From positions 918,506 through 982,505 of the forward strand of contig JAREIK010002415.1 in NCBI GenBank assembly GCA_029783825.1: a stretch of DNA of 64,000 nt, written 5' to 3'. Positions 47,781 through 60,900 of the stretch are shown here, one piece after another (within the stretch, counting starts at the first letter, position 1; the number at the start of each line of letters is the position of its first letter). This DNA is from Sapria himalayana. Taxonomy: Eukaryota; Streptophyta; Magnoliopsida; Malpighiales; Rafflesiaceae. Under the pieces are notes generated by a model that had not been told where the DNA came from, searched no databases, and saw only the letters and a program-made list of their open reading frames with translations. A program made the translations under genes and the position numbers.

Positions 47781-49204
47781 AAAGAAATTTAATAGACTTA
47801 AATACTTTATTGATAAAAATGTGACATATTCCAAAATGCATATTATCTTATTAAAATGAGATATACACTTAATATTCTTATAAATATTATACTTTTAAAT
47901 TATATTCAAACAAATACTCCTATTAATTAATGTACTGATTTTACTTCTATTGTACCTTTTCTAGTTGACTCTACTAATTATAAAATAATTTTAAAAAAAA
48001 TTAATTATCTCACTATTATCAAATCAAATATAATTTATGAAGTCAATATAATTAATCATTTCTTAAAATTTTTTCAGTATAATCACCTTGATACAAATCT
48101 CTGCATATTAAGTACTATGAAGAAATCTCTAAGATTTAAGATCCCTTTTAGTGATCACTAACAGTTACAATTAGTTAAGCATTTAAATTCAAGTTAGGTA
48201 CTGATATTTACCGAGATAAGATCTAGAACATAATTTTATATTTTTCTTAAAAATAATCTTATCTCCTAAAAAAATAATTATTATACAATTATTTTAAGAT
48301 CTAGTATAAATGTAGAGTCTAAGGTGATAACAATGATCACGTGCACAATATTGTTCATTTGGGACATACTCGTAGAGATCGGGAATATCCACTCTCGTTC
48401 TCTTACCACTTTTTAATATGATAGTCCAAAAATAAGACACATGACATTCAACCTGATATTTCATGAGCAATGAAAACACATAAAAATTAACTAATTCCTC
48501 AAAAAAAAAAGATTCAGAATAAAATGATTACCATAACATATATTTAGATAGTTAGATAATAAATTTTTTTACAAAATTCTTAAAGAAATCTCAACTTACT
48601 TTTCTCTCCTTCAAACTTGATTTTATAGATCTTTACACACAAGCATGAGGTGGGATATTATGATTTACAACTTTGTTTTTTTTTTTCATTTTTTTGATTA
48701 GTTTATATATTTAATGAGAGTGCCTACCTTATAGACTACCCTATTTATGTCAGTCATAAGTGAAACATGTATGATGTTTCATTTCAGAGTGTTATTGCAT
48801 TATTTATTTGGTGTATAGGTTTTAACAATTTCCTCAAAGTTTGATAATTTGGATATTTGTGCACAAGTTTGAGGTGGTATTAAAGTTTATCAATTTTTTT
48901 TTTTTTTGTGATTTATGGATTGAGTATCCAACATGTAGGTTGGCAATCCAACTGACAGAGTATTTATAGGATCTCCTTCGTACATTTTGTATTTCATTTT
49001 GGATTAATGTGGTTTTGGAGTTGTTCATTTTATCAGTCTGTCAAAGACATATCTATTATGTTTTAGCTTGCTAGAAAAATACCCAGGGTGTTAAGAAAAT
49101 TGCTCCAAATAAAATACATAACAAAAATTACAGCATGCATTGCTTGTAATTATTCTTCACTGTGAAAGGATACATAAAAATAAAGAGTAGATTCTGTTCA
49201 ATAC

Positions 49205-49426
49205 CGGCAAATAGCACTGGTACGCAAGTCCATCCAAACAATGGCATTATATAGGGGACAACCAGTGGATTTGCGCCAAAAGAGAGTTGTTTCTCTCTGA
49301 TTGGTCAAACCAATTGCCTTGAGTGCAGTGCTCACATTGAACCCAGCCTTGGTGGCTATCTCCAATGCCTTTGAGATGCACACCCTCACAGTGTCCAGTA
49401 TCTGCATTGCATCATGCTCCACCCAT
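49205..49426 (-). CDS. GLI1: Glycerol kinase, exon with the glycerol-binding Arg-Glu pair
   Basis: On the minus strand the exon follows a CTGTAG acceptor and starts with the last base of a split codon, then WVEHDAMQILDTV, KAIGLTNQRETTLFW (with the Arg-Glu that contacts glycerol), STGCPLYNAIVWMDLRTSAI and C, ending CG before a GTATTG donor. Its last codon is completed by the first base at 12951, giving Arg-Lys as in other plant glycerol kinases. The N-terminal exon with the GTTS.R phosphate loop was not found between here and the window end, so it is presumably beyond 64000. Confidence 0.92.
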
Positions 49427-49984
49427 CTACAGCCATCATAAAATGTCACAAAAAAGTGAATTGCCAAAGAGGAAAGCAACATACAAGATCAAAATTAACA
49501 ATTACTAAATATTTTTGAGTCCTCATATTAAAAATGACCATTCAGAATGTGTCGTTACTTTCCACACACTCTCAGAACTTTTTAAAGGTCTAATAACATT
49601 GAAAATGTTGAACACCCTCCACTTTTTACATGCAAGCTACCAATTTAATTATTTATAGCAGATTTTGCATTCCTAAACATGCTCTTTCACTATCCACTCT
49701 GCAAACTCAATGAGAAAACATTAATAATGCCATTGAGGAGTGTTGGATCCTTAGGGTAAATTGGGACATGATGCAATTCAAGTTAATATATACATAAACT
49801 TGAAAATAAATTTTAGTGATGATAATAATGATAATGCATATGTTGTTTTCCATATTTAGTAAAAAATATGAAAATATCTTACACCATAAATGGAAACAAA
49901 AAAAAAAAAATACATGGCCAACCTAAACAAACTTGAAATTAAATTTGTCCCATATTATTATTATTATTATTATTTTATAATGTC

Positions 49985-50330
49985 ATTAATGATAGCACCA
50001 AATATGTAGGTTGCCCTAATCTATTGGCCCATTATATAAAAGCATTGTTTGTACATTATATTACATCGAGTTTCATTGAATTTATAATTTAAGGGTTACA
50101 AACCTTATCACATGTAAGGGTTACAAATCCTAGAAAGATGAGAGATACATATATTATGTCAGCATAATACATGCATGCTATAATGCACACATACACAAGT
50201 TGGTAGCACATATCGTGTGCCAATCATTTTTATCACACACCCACTATGTATGATGGGCATCGAAGCCTATTGCGATGATGTCGTCGAAGGGAGACACCAC
50301 CATAAGAGAGATGTCATTGTAGTATATTGA
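49985..50330 (+). mobile_element. LTR-like segment with TGCAC-type leader
   Basis: AGCACCAAATATGTAGGTTGCCCTAATC at about 49994 resembles the LTR at 10.85 kb and the segment at 56110; CACACATACACAAGTTGG and GTGTGCCAATC follow as in the leader-like stretches. An ATT microsatellite lies just before (49954-49974). Likely a decayed LTR and leader. Confidence 0.35.
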
Positions 50331-51109
50331 AGGAGACTCCCAAAATCCTAATTTCCAAAAGTGGTAAAATTGGATTTTTTTTCTTCAAGCAAAATCAAAT
50401 GTCATCAGAGGGGACCCTCAAAATCTTATATTCGAAGATGGCAAAATTGTGATTTTTTAAAATCAAGATTTCTAATTAAAAACTCTAATTTGGCACTTGT
50501 GTATTTGGTGGCTTTGTTGATAATTTCTTATTTAGAATGAAAGAAATAAATATTCCAATTATTAAACTTGAAAACCAAATTTTTCACAGTAACATATAAA
50601 TCACAACAAAGACAAATATAGGAAAACCTAAGTTCATAGTATTATACTACAAGATGATATATCACACCAAAAATAATTATTAATAGAAATATACTCAGAA
50701 TCAAATCATTCAGTGGTCCACAAAAAATTCATCGGTGATACTTATTATAAAAGAATAAACAAAACTTCTCTTTTAAACAACAATAAACACTTTCTTTTTT
50801 TTAAGTATTAATAATTTTATCACTCGTACTTACTACTAAGAGTCTTGAATTATCAATACAAAAGATAATCCTTATTTTATTTATTAATCATTTTTGATGA
50901 ATATCAACTTATGGAAAGAAATAATATTTTGGGTTTTCTCGAACAAAAGACGGAAGAAAGAGAAAATTGTGAAAAATAAAATTTTATTAAAATATAATTT
51001 TTTGGTTTGAATACAATCATAACTATATACATACATACATATATATATATATTATTTAGGTCAATTCACAAGTCGGGGTACTCTCAAACAATAAAAAAAT
51101 AAATAAAAT

Positions 51110-52600
51110 AATAAAAAATAAATTAAAATTTAACCTCCATTGTGTTGGAGCATATTTGTCACAAATCCATAACTTGGAAAAGAATAAAATAACTGGTAGT
51201 TCTCTAAGAATTTTCATGAAAATATTTACAATTTTATTACTAGTAAGTAAATAGGGCATAACAATCAAATCATCCTAAATCTTTTTTTCAAATAAAATAA
51301 CAATCAATCTTAATATGTTTTATTCATTTGTGGAACACCAAATTAGCAATAATTAGAAGTGTCAAATGGGCAGTGCTATGCTGGAACATCTCATTTTTTT
51401 CAAGGCATGGTCATGCCACCGTGTTGTGTCAAGCACGGCATGGTGGCTCGATCTACCGGCACAGCACAACATGGTGGCATGGCCAAGTACATGGCCATGT
51501 CAGACTGTGCCGAACTCCAAAAGTGCATGTGAAATAAACCTATTGCGGAAAAATGCAACACATGTCCAGCTTATGTGGCCAACCAATTATAATCGACTAC
51601 ATAGCTGACTATTTTAAAATAATTATACCATCCCATCACGCGCAAGGTCAAAGTCAAGAGGTCACCCAAACCAGTTTACCATACAACTGGGCTAGGCACA
51701 TGGATCGTGCCTAGCCCGACATGAGGCATGACTCATGCCAGCTCAACAAGGCACAAATCATGCCATGGGGCAATCTGGCCCTACACGAGGTATGATTCTG
51801 AACTATGTCATGTTGGGTCAGACACTGCTGAACTGGGCTAAGCATTGGGCCGCCCGACCCATTTGTTACTTTTAGCCATATTGTGTTGGATTATTTAATT
51901 ATGACAATAAAATATCATTGACCTCTAAATTGATAGACAAAACTCATAAAGAAGTAATTGATCCACTAAAACCCACAAGTAACTGATATCATATAAATAT
52001 GTTTTTAAGAATCTAAAAAATGGATAACTATACTGATAGCATAAGTAATATCTAACGTAGTTACTATCAAATGATTTAATTTTTCTACAATCATCTTGTA
52101 ACTAATTGAGTCAACTAACGAACCATTATATGTAACTAAGTTTATGACTAGATTAAATGGTGAGTCAATATATACATATCTTGAGATACCAAGCTAAAAT
52201 AAAATATCCAAAATATAACTCTTCTAAGAAAAAAAAATTATACCGCATCAATATCTGATCTCTATACTAAGAAAATACCTTTGCATCCCAAATCTTTTAT
52301 CTAAAATTCAAATTGTATAAATAATTTTAGTTGAGTATACTCAACTGATCATCATTAAAAAAATAATTATATCTCATATATTCAAAATATTATTAACATA
52401 TACAACTAAAATTACCTACTTATCTCTTGATCTAAGTCAAAAAAATAAAAATAATCCAACACATATTTCCTAAGATCAAATATAGTATCAGAGAAAATAT
52501 ATCAAATGATGCCCTAGGAAACTACTGTAGACTATAAAGTGACTTCCAAAACTTATACAACATACATATGCTCCTAGAAATAACTAATACCATTTGCTGC
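51110..52600 (-). mobile_element. Decayed copia remnant interrupted by a hAT MITE
   Basis: The minus strand 51260-51120 reads TSNKIVNIFMKILRELPVIL and LWICDKYAPTQW, the C-terminal end of a copia polyprotein. The homologous RNase H sequence continues at 51283-51353 and again at 51875-52220; by comparison with 44060-44560 the interruption is exactly the element at 51354-51874. Confidence 0.6.
51354..51874. mobile_element. hAT MITE, diverged copy (521 bp)
   Basis: Ends TAGAAGTGTCAAATGGG and complement TAAAAGTAACAAATGGG; flanks GCAATAAT (51346-51353) and GCCATATT (51875-51882) match at six of eight positions. Interior has GCACGGCATGG and CATGCC words, as in the hAT element at 38.65 kb. It splits a copia remnant cleanly. 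Confidence 0.7.
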
Positions 52601-52609
52601 TACTTGAAT

Positions 52610-53245
52610 ATTTTTTTCTCTAAATTACAACGAAAAAATATATTCTTTACATCTTTAATATATAATCCATATGGGTAATGTTGTAATATAAAATAATAAT
52701 ATAATAATTATTATTTTGGCCACAAAAAAAATAACTAATACGCACCCAATAGTTAATATTTAAAATCTTTCACTATCAATCTAATCTTTAGTTAATCGAA
52801 CCTTCCACTGATTCTCATCTTCATTATATACACTCATCTAAAATCTATTATTAACTTAACTATTAATTTTGAGACAAGATCTCATGTATGGTTGACATAC
52901 CTATTGATTTTGGAATGAGAAAAAACTAATCCCATTAGCTCATGCTTGAACTTTTTTTTCTCAAAACCATAATAAAAAAAATATATTCCTTACATCTAAC
53001 TAATAAACAAACTATGAGTAATATTATAATAGAAAGTAACAATCTAATAATAGTTAGTTTGATCACCAGAAAAAAAATCTCCCAATAGTTAATATCATAA
53101 AACCTCATACTATCAATCTAGTCTTTAGTTAATCAACATTTCTCCCAAGTCTCATCTTTATCATACACACCCATCTAAAACCAATTATTGACATATCTAT
53201 TGATTTGGGATGAGATCTTATATATGATTAGATATGATTGCACAT
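52610..53245. repeat. Diverged direct duplication, about 350-bp period
   Basis: The stretch starting near 52616 recurs near 52960 with shared words such as ATATATTC.TTACATCT, CAATAGTTAATAT, TATCAATCTA.TCTTTAGTTAATC and CACCCATCTAAAA. No coding reading was found in either half. Confidence 0.5.
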
Positions 53246-54287
53246 AATTCTTTTAATATAATTTATTGTCATTTTGGGCGACTAAATACCTCAGAAAGAG
53301 TATTCAATATCCTATAACTATTAAGTAAGAATAAAAAACTAAAATATATAATATTAAAACAAGAATAAGATAATATTCAAAATAAAGGATAATGAATAAA
53401 ACATATTTTTAGTTTCTTCTACAATACAATCGAAAGGTCAACATCATTATTTCAAGTTGAACTAGTTAATACAACAAAAGACTTATATAGAATGGATTGT
53501 AGATGTATCCATCTAGTATATATATTTAAATTATGAATATCAAGTCTCCCAACTCTTATCTCTCTCTCTCTCTTGAAAGGACTCATAGCTCATGCTTAAT
53601 GAAACAGTCACATTAGGTTTTTGTCTTAAGTGCATTACTCTAGAAAAAATATCACTACCATCTTCAAAATCAATCATGTTAGTCGTATCATGTATAGTAA
53701 TATGATCAGTGTTAGTCGTTACTCCTTCCAGAGAAATAATAAATGGGCAATAAAATAAGTTTACTACTTTAGTGGTTGAAAGTACACTCTCTTAGATAGA
53801 ATCCTTATAAAAACTTGTTTTCAAAAACACGACATTAATAATGATTATAACTCTCATAATCTATGATAAATAACATATATATCCTTTTTGAGTATTAAGG
53901 TACTGGATAGAAACACACTTAATAGGCACATGCAACCATATTTTCCCTACATGAAGAGAGATTTTAAATAAAACAAATATACTCAAAAATTTTAGATGAA
54001 AAGTGAAAGAACCCATCTTTGGGATATATGAGTTGGAATGAGATATGGCCTGAAAGAATAAAAGATAATATCCATTTAATTAAGAAATTAATAGTTAATA
54101 TTGTTTTCCCTAAAAATATATATACACTCCTATGAAATAAAAGTCCTAATCATCTTACGACCTTACTTGAATAGGTTCAGTTATATATGTTGCATTGCAT
54201 TGTCGTATGAAAAAAAAAGAGTCCTAGTCATCTCTACTAATTATTAATTTGTTTTCTCAACTATCTTATTTTGTGTAGGAGTACCAT

Positions 54288-55167
54288 CTGTGTTGCACGG
54301 ATACGGCTAGGGAGTGTCGTGTCCACGTGTCGGACACGTGGATACGGCGACACGGGTCTGACACGCGTCGGATACGTGTCCGATCCGCCACGTGGTGTAT
54401 CGGACACGAATCCATATGCGATACGCCACGTGGCGTATCGGATATACGTCGGAGACGTATCCGACAAGTTTTTCGGAAACAATCGTTTACCTCCAGACGC
54501 GTCGTTTACCTACCGACACGTCGTTAGAGGGTTTCGGGAGGGGGTTTCGGAAAATCAGGTGGAGGGGAGGGGGTTTCGGGGAGGGGGGGTTTCGGGAGGG
54601 GGGGGGGGGAGGGGGTTTCGGGAGTGATTTTCGGGAGGGGGGTGGAGGGGGTTTCAAGAGGGGGGAAAAAAAGTTCTGGACGGGGGAGAGAGGGTGTTAG
54701 AGGTTTAAATTTTTTTTAAATTAATTTAAAGAACAGAATTTTAAATTATTTTAAAATACTGCATCTTATATTATTTTAAAATACTGTATTTTAAATTATT
54801 TTAAAATACTGTATTTTAAATTATTTTAAAATATATATTAGAGAGAGTTAGAAGCTGTAACAGGAGAGGGCATGGATTAGAGGGCTTAAATATATTTTTT
54901 TTATATTTTAATTATTATTGTTTGTTTAATATATATACAAAATATAATAAACAAATAATTTATTTTAATTTTATTTAAGCCCTCTAAATTTCTATTTATC
55001 AAAATATATTAGCATTTTTTTTATTTATCTAAATTTCTGCTAATGGATAATATTTATATTTAATTTTTTTTTCATGCCGTGTCCTAGCTGTATCCGTATC
55101 CTAGTTTTTTGAAATTTGTCGTGTCCCCGTATCCTACCGTGTCGTATCCCCGTGTCCGTGCAACATA
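54288..55167. mobile_element. MULE-like non-autonomous element, copy 2 (880 bp)
   Basis: Perfect 9-bp target duplication GAGTACCAT at 54279-54287 and 55168-55176. Ends CTGTGTTGCACGGATACGG and complement TATGTTGCACGGACACGG. Like copy 1 it has the palindrome GATACGCCACGTGGCGTATC (54420-54439), a G-rich then AT-rich middle, and a right end of CCGTATCC and CCGTGTCC words (CCTAGTTTTTTGAAATTTG shared almost exactly with copy 1). Open frames in the GC-rich part are accidental. Confidence 0.88.
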
Positions 55168-56364
55168 GAGTACCATCATAGAATGTCTAATAAACTATCA
55201 CATCCTCTTCGATGGAATAAAAAAATTAATAAAAAATACATATTAATATATTATCACTTATCAATATTTTAATATCACATTCAAACTGAATTTTTATTCT
55301 ATCATAAAAATAAAAATAAAATTAAATCTGTTTCTAAACACAAATAACCAAGTAAATCAAGCACACTCATTAACAAAAATAATAAAATATAACAAATTAT
55401 CACATATGATTATTCTATATGATCCCAAATATCTAAGTGAATACAATAAAATGGATCTTTCATAGTACTCCCTAATATGCCAAATAGGAAGCTCTAATAT
55501 ATTTTCATAACTGACATACCTCATAATTAATAGACATAATTTCTTTCATGTTTAAATCCAGAGTTTTCAGCTTATATAATCAAGGATATCCAAGTTGAGA
55601 GTGAGTCACAAGTAGATTAATAATAGATATACATCTAGAAAGACTCATGTGAGTCAAAAAGAATAGATGCAATAAGTAGATTAATAAATATTATAAGAGA
55701 AATAATTATTTTAAGATTTAATATAAAGACAAAGTTTAAAATGATTATGATAATTAATTGCACGATACTTTAGATACGACAAATGCTCAAAAAGATAAGG
55801 TATTCACTTTCTTTACCACAACCATTTAATGTGACTTTTAACAACGAGACATATAATATTTAATCTAATGTTTCATAAGTAGAAAAATGTCATAGAGGTA
55901 TCTTTCTACTTTCTAAGTGAGAAAACTCATGATATGACTATTACTACCGCATACATTCAAACAACAAAGTTGCAAAAGAATATTTTCCTGAAGATATTGA
56001 AAAGAAAATAGTTTACCTTTCTTTCTTCTAAGCTTGGTGTTAGGAACTCATATGCACCATCATGACAGAGTGTTGAAGTTTGCCCTTTACCATTTTCTTA
56101 TTTTTATTTTTGATGAGAGCACCAGACATGTAAGCTGTCTCAATCACCTTTACTCATTATATAAGGATATTTAATGTATGAATTTCATAGAGTATTATTT
56201 TTCATTTATATTTATAATATTTTTGTTGGAGCAATTGTAATTCATAATTCAGTATTTACCAAAAAATTAACTAAAAATAAATAATCATAAAACTTGAGTA
56301 TACAAAAATATTTCAAAATAACATACTTGACATTGATATTATCATTTCCTCTACCTTGTAGAAC

Positions 56365-56653
56365 TAAAACTAGGAATACGTATTGAGTCTGATGAATTAG
56401 AGTAGGTTGACCTAAAATTTTAAAAGGGTAGGCTCAAAAAATGAAGGCTCGAATAAAATTCAGACTGTTTGGCCTAGTGCAAATAAGCTAGCGGGCCAAT
56501 TGGGTTTGGGCCGAGCTAGCCCACATGACCCTTTTTTTTATATTATTATTTTTTTCTACCATATAAATAGCATATTTGTATAAAATTATGCAAACCCTAA
56601 ATCTGAAATATTATTTAATTGTTTTACTATTTATTAGTTAACCGCATGCAATT

Positions 56654-56690
<37 letters not shown>

Positions 56691-56946
56691 TATGTAGTAT
56701 AATTGAAGAGTATACAATTTTTTAGCTTGTTTTAGCTTTATTATGTTGATGAAAATGAATTTTGACATAAAAATATAATTGTATCTAATTTTCTCTTATT
56801 TTAGGCTTCTACCCATTTGGCCCACAACCCATGTAGGGCTGGACTGGGCTTGTCAATTGCTGGCCCAAATAAAAATAGGACAAAGTGGTCCAATCCATTT
56901 TGACCCACGACCCAAATGGGCTAGACTAGCCCATTTCCCAGTTCTA
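56365..56946. mobile_element. hAT-type MITE A (582 bp)
   Basis: Perfect 8-bp target duplication TGTAGAAC at 56357-56364 and 56947-56954. Ends TAAAACTAGGAA and complement TAGAACTGGGAA. The left end has GTAGGTTGACCTAAAATTTT, the right end AAATGGGCTAGACTAGCCC. A (TA)n run lies at 56659-56685. Its inverted relative is the element starting at 57184. Confidence 0.85.
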
Positions 56947-57395
56947 TGTAGAACAATGTCATTGATCATAATAATATCAAATACTCTATATTCAACAAAA
57001 AAATAAAAAAAAACATAGTCACTTGTAGCATAAATGTTGACCCCTGAGTCTATAACCCAAGAATCCAAAGTGAGACATGTAGAAGAAATAACAATAAAGG
57101 TAGAAGTTTCTCTGTAAGAGCTAGTAAATCGTGAGAAAAAAAGTATAAAATATTCCTCCTAAGTATAAGTCACAAGATCAGTAGGATGGAGCTAGGAAAT
57201 GGGCTAGCCCATCCTATTTGGGCTGAGCACATCGGGCCACATGCCAAAATGAGCCGGGCCACATGCCAAAATGGGTCGAGCCACTTTGACCCATTTTTAT
57301 TTGGACCAACAATTAGCAAGTCCATCTCAACTTTACTTGGGTTGTGTGCCAAAACATGCTAAAAGAATAAAAATTAGCAAAAAACCAAATGTGGT

Positions 57396-57487
57396 TGTGG
57401 AATATATAAAAGGAGAAAGCGCTACAAGCAGAAAAATTAAGCGAAAGAATCAAATGTTCTCTCTTTCTCTCTCCTTCTTCGTCTATA
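57396..57487 (+). repeat. 5' LTR (92 bp)
   Basis: Very short for an LTR. Contains a TATATAAAAGG promoter-like box directly after its start and a CT-rich end. Differs from the 3' LTR at about five bases and in CT-tract length. Confidence 0.93.
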
Positions 57488-57505
57488 TGGTATCGGAGGT
57501 TTCTG
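57488..57505 (+). other. Primer-binding site (initiator tRNA-Met type)
   Basis: TGGTATCGGAGGTTTCTG begins directly after the LTR and matches the usual TGGTATCAGAGC of plant copia elements, with changes after position seven. Confidence 0.85.
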
Positions 57506-57942
57506 CGTGATGAAACTGAGAAGGAACCCAAGGAACAACTGCCAAACAGCCGTCTTCTTCGTCCTGCTTCAGCTTCGTCTCTCTCTCAGCAGATTTTACA
57601 AGGTTCTGTGATTCCCGCATTAGAAAGCGAAATCATGCTTTCGTCTCTCCCGTCGCCGCTCAATGCTCAGTAGTAAGATCGTTGGTGTCAGCCTTGCAAT
57701 CTTCAAGGAAGGTACAAATTAGGGTTTCTGTTGTTCGCGGCGTGTCTGGCGATTCATGGCGGGATGGTGTTTATCGATGAAGCTGAAAAGGAAGGATCTC
57801 GACGACGTCAACGATTTTGCCCTAGATTTACTGAAACCCTAATTTTTCCCAGGAAACCATGCTCCTTGCCTTTTCAACCTTTCGAGTGCTGCCACGCCAC
57901 AATCTGGAGCTATACTAGGACTCTTTTCAATCTGAAGTAGAT

Positions 57943-60900
57943 ATGGCTACTAAAACTTTCATTTTTTCCTCTATTATATCTGGATCTCTTATGATTACTT
58001 CGGAGAAATTGATTGGCAGTGACAATTATCTTTCCTGGTCAGCTTCTGTTGAACTATGATTTATGGGTCAAGGATATGAGGATCACCTGGTTACACAGGA
58101 GACAGATATCCCTGAGGTTGACCGCGTACATTGGAGGAAGATAGATGCCCAGTTATGTAGTATATTGTGGCAATCAGTTGATCCTAAGATTCTTCTTCAT
58201 CTTTGGACCTACAAAACTTGTTTTAAATTTTGGACTCAAGCTAAAGGATTATACACGAATGATATCCAGCATCTTTATAAGGTGGCTTCTGCTATTGTCC
58301 ATCTCAGCCAACAGGACTTGGATCTATCTACTTATATTGGCCAGATTGCTTCTCTTAAGGAAGAGTTCTTGACTGTGATGCCTCTTACTTCTGATGTTGG
58401 GGCTTAACAAACACAGCTTGATAAGTTCTTCATGGTCCTTACTCTTATTGGCCTCAGTCCAGATCTTGAGCCTGTCCGCGATCAGATTCTTGGCAGTTCA
58501 TCAGTTCCGTCCTTGGATGATGTGTTTGCTCGCCTCCTTCGTATCTCGTCCACTCAGACTTTGCCATCTGATAGCACTTCAGATTTTTCTGTGTTAGTTT
58601 CTCACACTGCCACTCAAGGAGGCCGCAGAGGTAACCGAGGTAGGGGCCAACGTCCTCATTGCACTTATTGCAATAAACTTGGTCACACTCGTGATCGTTG
58701 CTATCAGTTACATGGACGGCCTCCTCGCACTGCCCATATGGTCCAGTCCTCTAATTCTCAGCTGCCTCAGCCTTCGAGCTCCTCCGCATCTCAGGCATAT
58801 CATGCTTCTGTTGCCCAGCCTGGTAATACTTCTGCCTGCCTTACCCACACATCTTCTCTTGGACCCTGGATTCTAGATTCTGGAGCTTCTGATCACATAT
58901 CTGGTAATAAGGATCTTTTCTCCTCTATTTCTACTACCTCTGCTTTACCTACTGTTACCTTAGCTAATGGTTCTCAAACTGTGGCTAAAGGTATTGGTTT
59001 GGCCCTTCCTCTACCTTCTCTACCTCTCACTTCTGTTCTTTATACTCCTAAATGTCCTTTTAATCTTATTTCCATCAGCAAAATTACTCGTACTCTTAAT
59101 TGTTCTATTACCTTTTCTGATAAATTTGTGACCTTGCAGGACCGGAGTACGGGGAAGACGATTGATATAGGACGTGAGTCTCAAGGCCTCTATTACCTCA
59201 CCTCGAATTCATCTCCTGCAGTTTGCATTTCCACTGATGCTCCTCTCCTCATTCACAGTCGTTTGGGCCACCCTAGTCTCTCCAAGTTCCAGAAGATGGT
59301 CTCTCGTTTTTCCACTTTGTCGTCGCTTTCGTGTGAGTCGTGTCAGCTTGGGAAACATACTCGTGTCTCGTTCCCAAAGCATTTGGATAATTGGGCAAAG
59401 TCTCCTTTTGAGCTTGTCCACACTGATGTTTGGGGTCCGTGTCGGACTGCATCTACTTTAGGATTTCAATATTTTGTCACTTTTATTGATGACTATTCTC
59501 GATGTACTTGATTATTTTTAATGAAAAATCAAGCTGAGTTATTTTCTATTTTTCAGAAATTTTATGCTGAAATCCAGACCCAATTTAATATTTCTATTCG
59601 TGTGTTACGCAGTGACAATGCTAAGGAATATTTTTTATCCCCCTTTACTTTATTTATGTCTCATCATGAGATTTTTCATCAGTCTTCTTGTGCTCATACT
59701 CCTCAATAAAATGGGGTAGCTGAGCGCAAGAATCGACATCTTGTTGAAACAGCTCGTACTATCCTCCTCCATAGTAATGTTCCTCTTCGTTTTTGGGGGG
59801 ATGCTGTTCTTACCGCTTGTTATTTGATTAATCGTATGCCCTCCTCTGTTTTACATGATCAGATTCCTCATTCCCTTCTCTTCCCTGACCAATCACTTTA
59901 TTTCCTTCCTCCTCGTGTCTTTGGTTGTACTTGTTTTGTTTATATTTTCACTCCTGGACAAGACAAGCTTTCAGCCAAAGCCATGAGGTGTCTCTTCTTG
60001 GAATATTCCAGACTTCAGAAGGGTTATCGTTGTTATTCTCTTGAGACTCATCGCTACTTTATATCCGCTGATGTTACTTTCTTTGAGGACTCACCATTCT
60101 TTTCCACCACTTCTGAGTCTCTTCCTGTTTCTGCAGTCTTGCTCATTCTCATTGTCTCTTCACCTGATATTGTGCCTCCTCGACCACTTCAGGTTTATCA
60201 TCGTCGCCCTCGTGTCGATGCTCCTCTATCATTTGCTGAGGCACCTGCTGACTCACTTCCTATCCCTTCGGCTTCTCCTGCCCCGGCTCTACCCTCTCCT
60301 GATGACTTACCCATTGCTACTCGGAAAGGTAATCGCTCTACTCGTAATCCTCATCCTATTTACAATTTTTTGAGTTATCATCGATTATCTTCACCATATT
60401 CTGCTTTTGTCTCTGCCATATCCTCTGTTTCTCTTCCGAAGAGCACCCATGAAGCTCTTTCCCATCCAGGCTGACGACAGGCGATGGTGGATGAAATGGC
60501 TGCTCTACACTCTAATGACACTTGGGATCTTGTTGTTTTACCCTCTGGTAAATCTACAGTTGGTTGTTGTTGGGTCTATGCAATTAAGGTTGGTCCTGAT
60601 GGTCAGGTTGATCGCCTTAAGGCCCGCTTAGTTGCTAAAGGCTATACTCAGATTTATGATTCTGATTATGCTGACACATTCTCTCCTGTTGCCAAGATTG
60701 CTTCTGTTCGTCTGCTTCTCTTCATGGCTGCTATGTGTTCTTGACATCTTTATCAGTTGGATATTAAAAATATCTTCCTTCATGGTGATCTTGCCGAGGA
60801 AGTTTATATGGAGCAACCTCCTGGTTTTGTTTCTCAGGGGGAGTCTGGTTTAGTGTGCAAGTTACGTCGTTCTCTATATGGCTTGAAACAATCTCCTCGA

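Larger units (their letters stand above)
12952..49204 (-). other. Glycerol kinase giant intron, 36,253 bp
   Basis: The donor is CG|GTATTG at 49204 and the acceptor TTGTCTTAG ends at 12952 on the minus strand; the flanking codons join exactly as TGC CGG AAG. The intron is packed with copia remnants, a Pack-MULE-like element, CACTA-like ends, a hAT element, GATA arrays and fragments of at least five unrelated genes, listed separately. Stretches without a call (about 12952-14640, 33300-34540, 47800-49200) are AT-rich and show nothing I can name. Confidence 0.85.
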
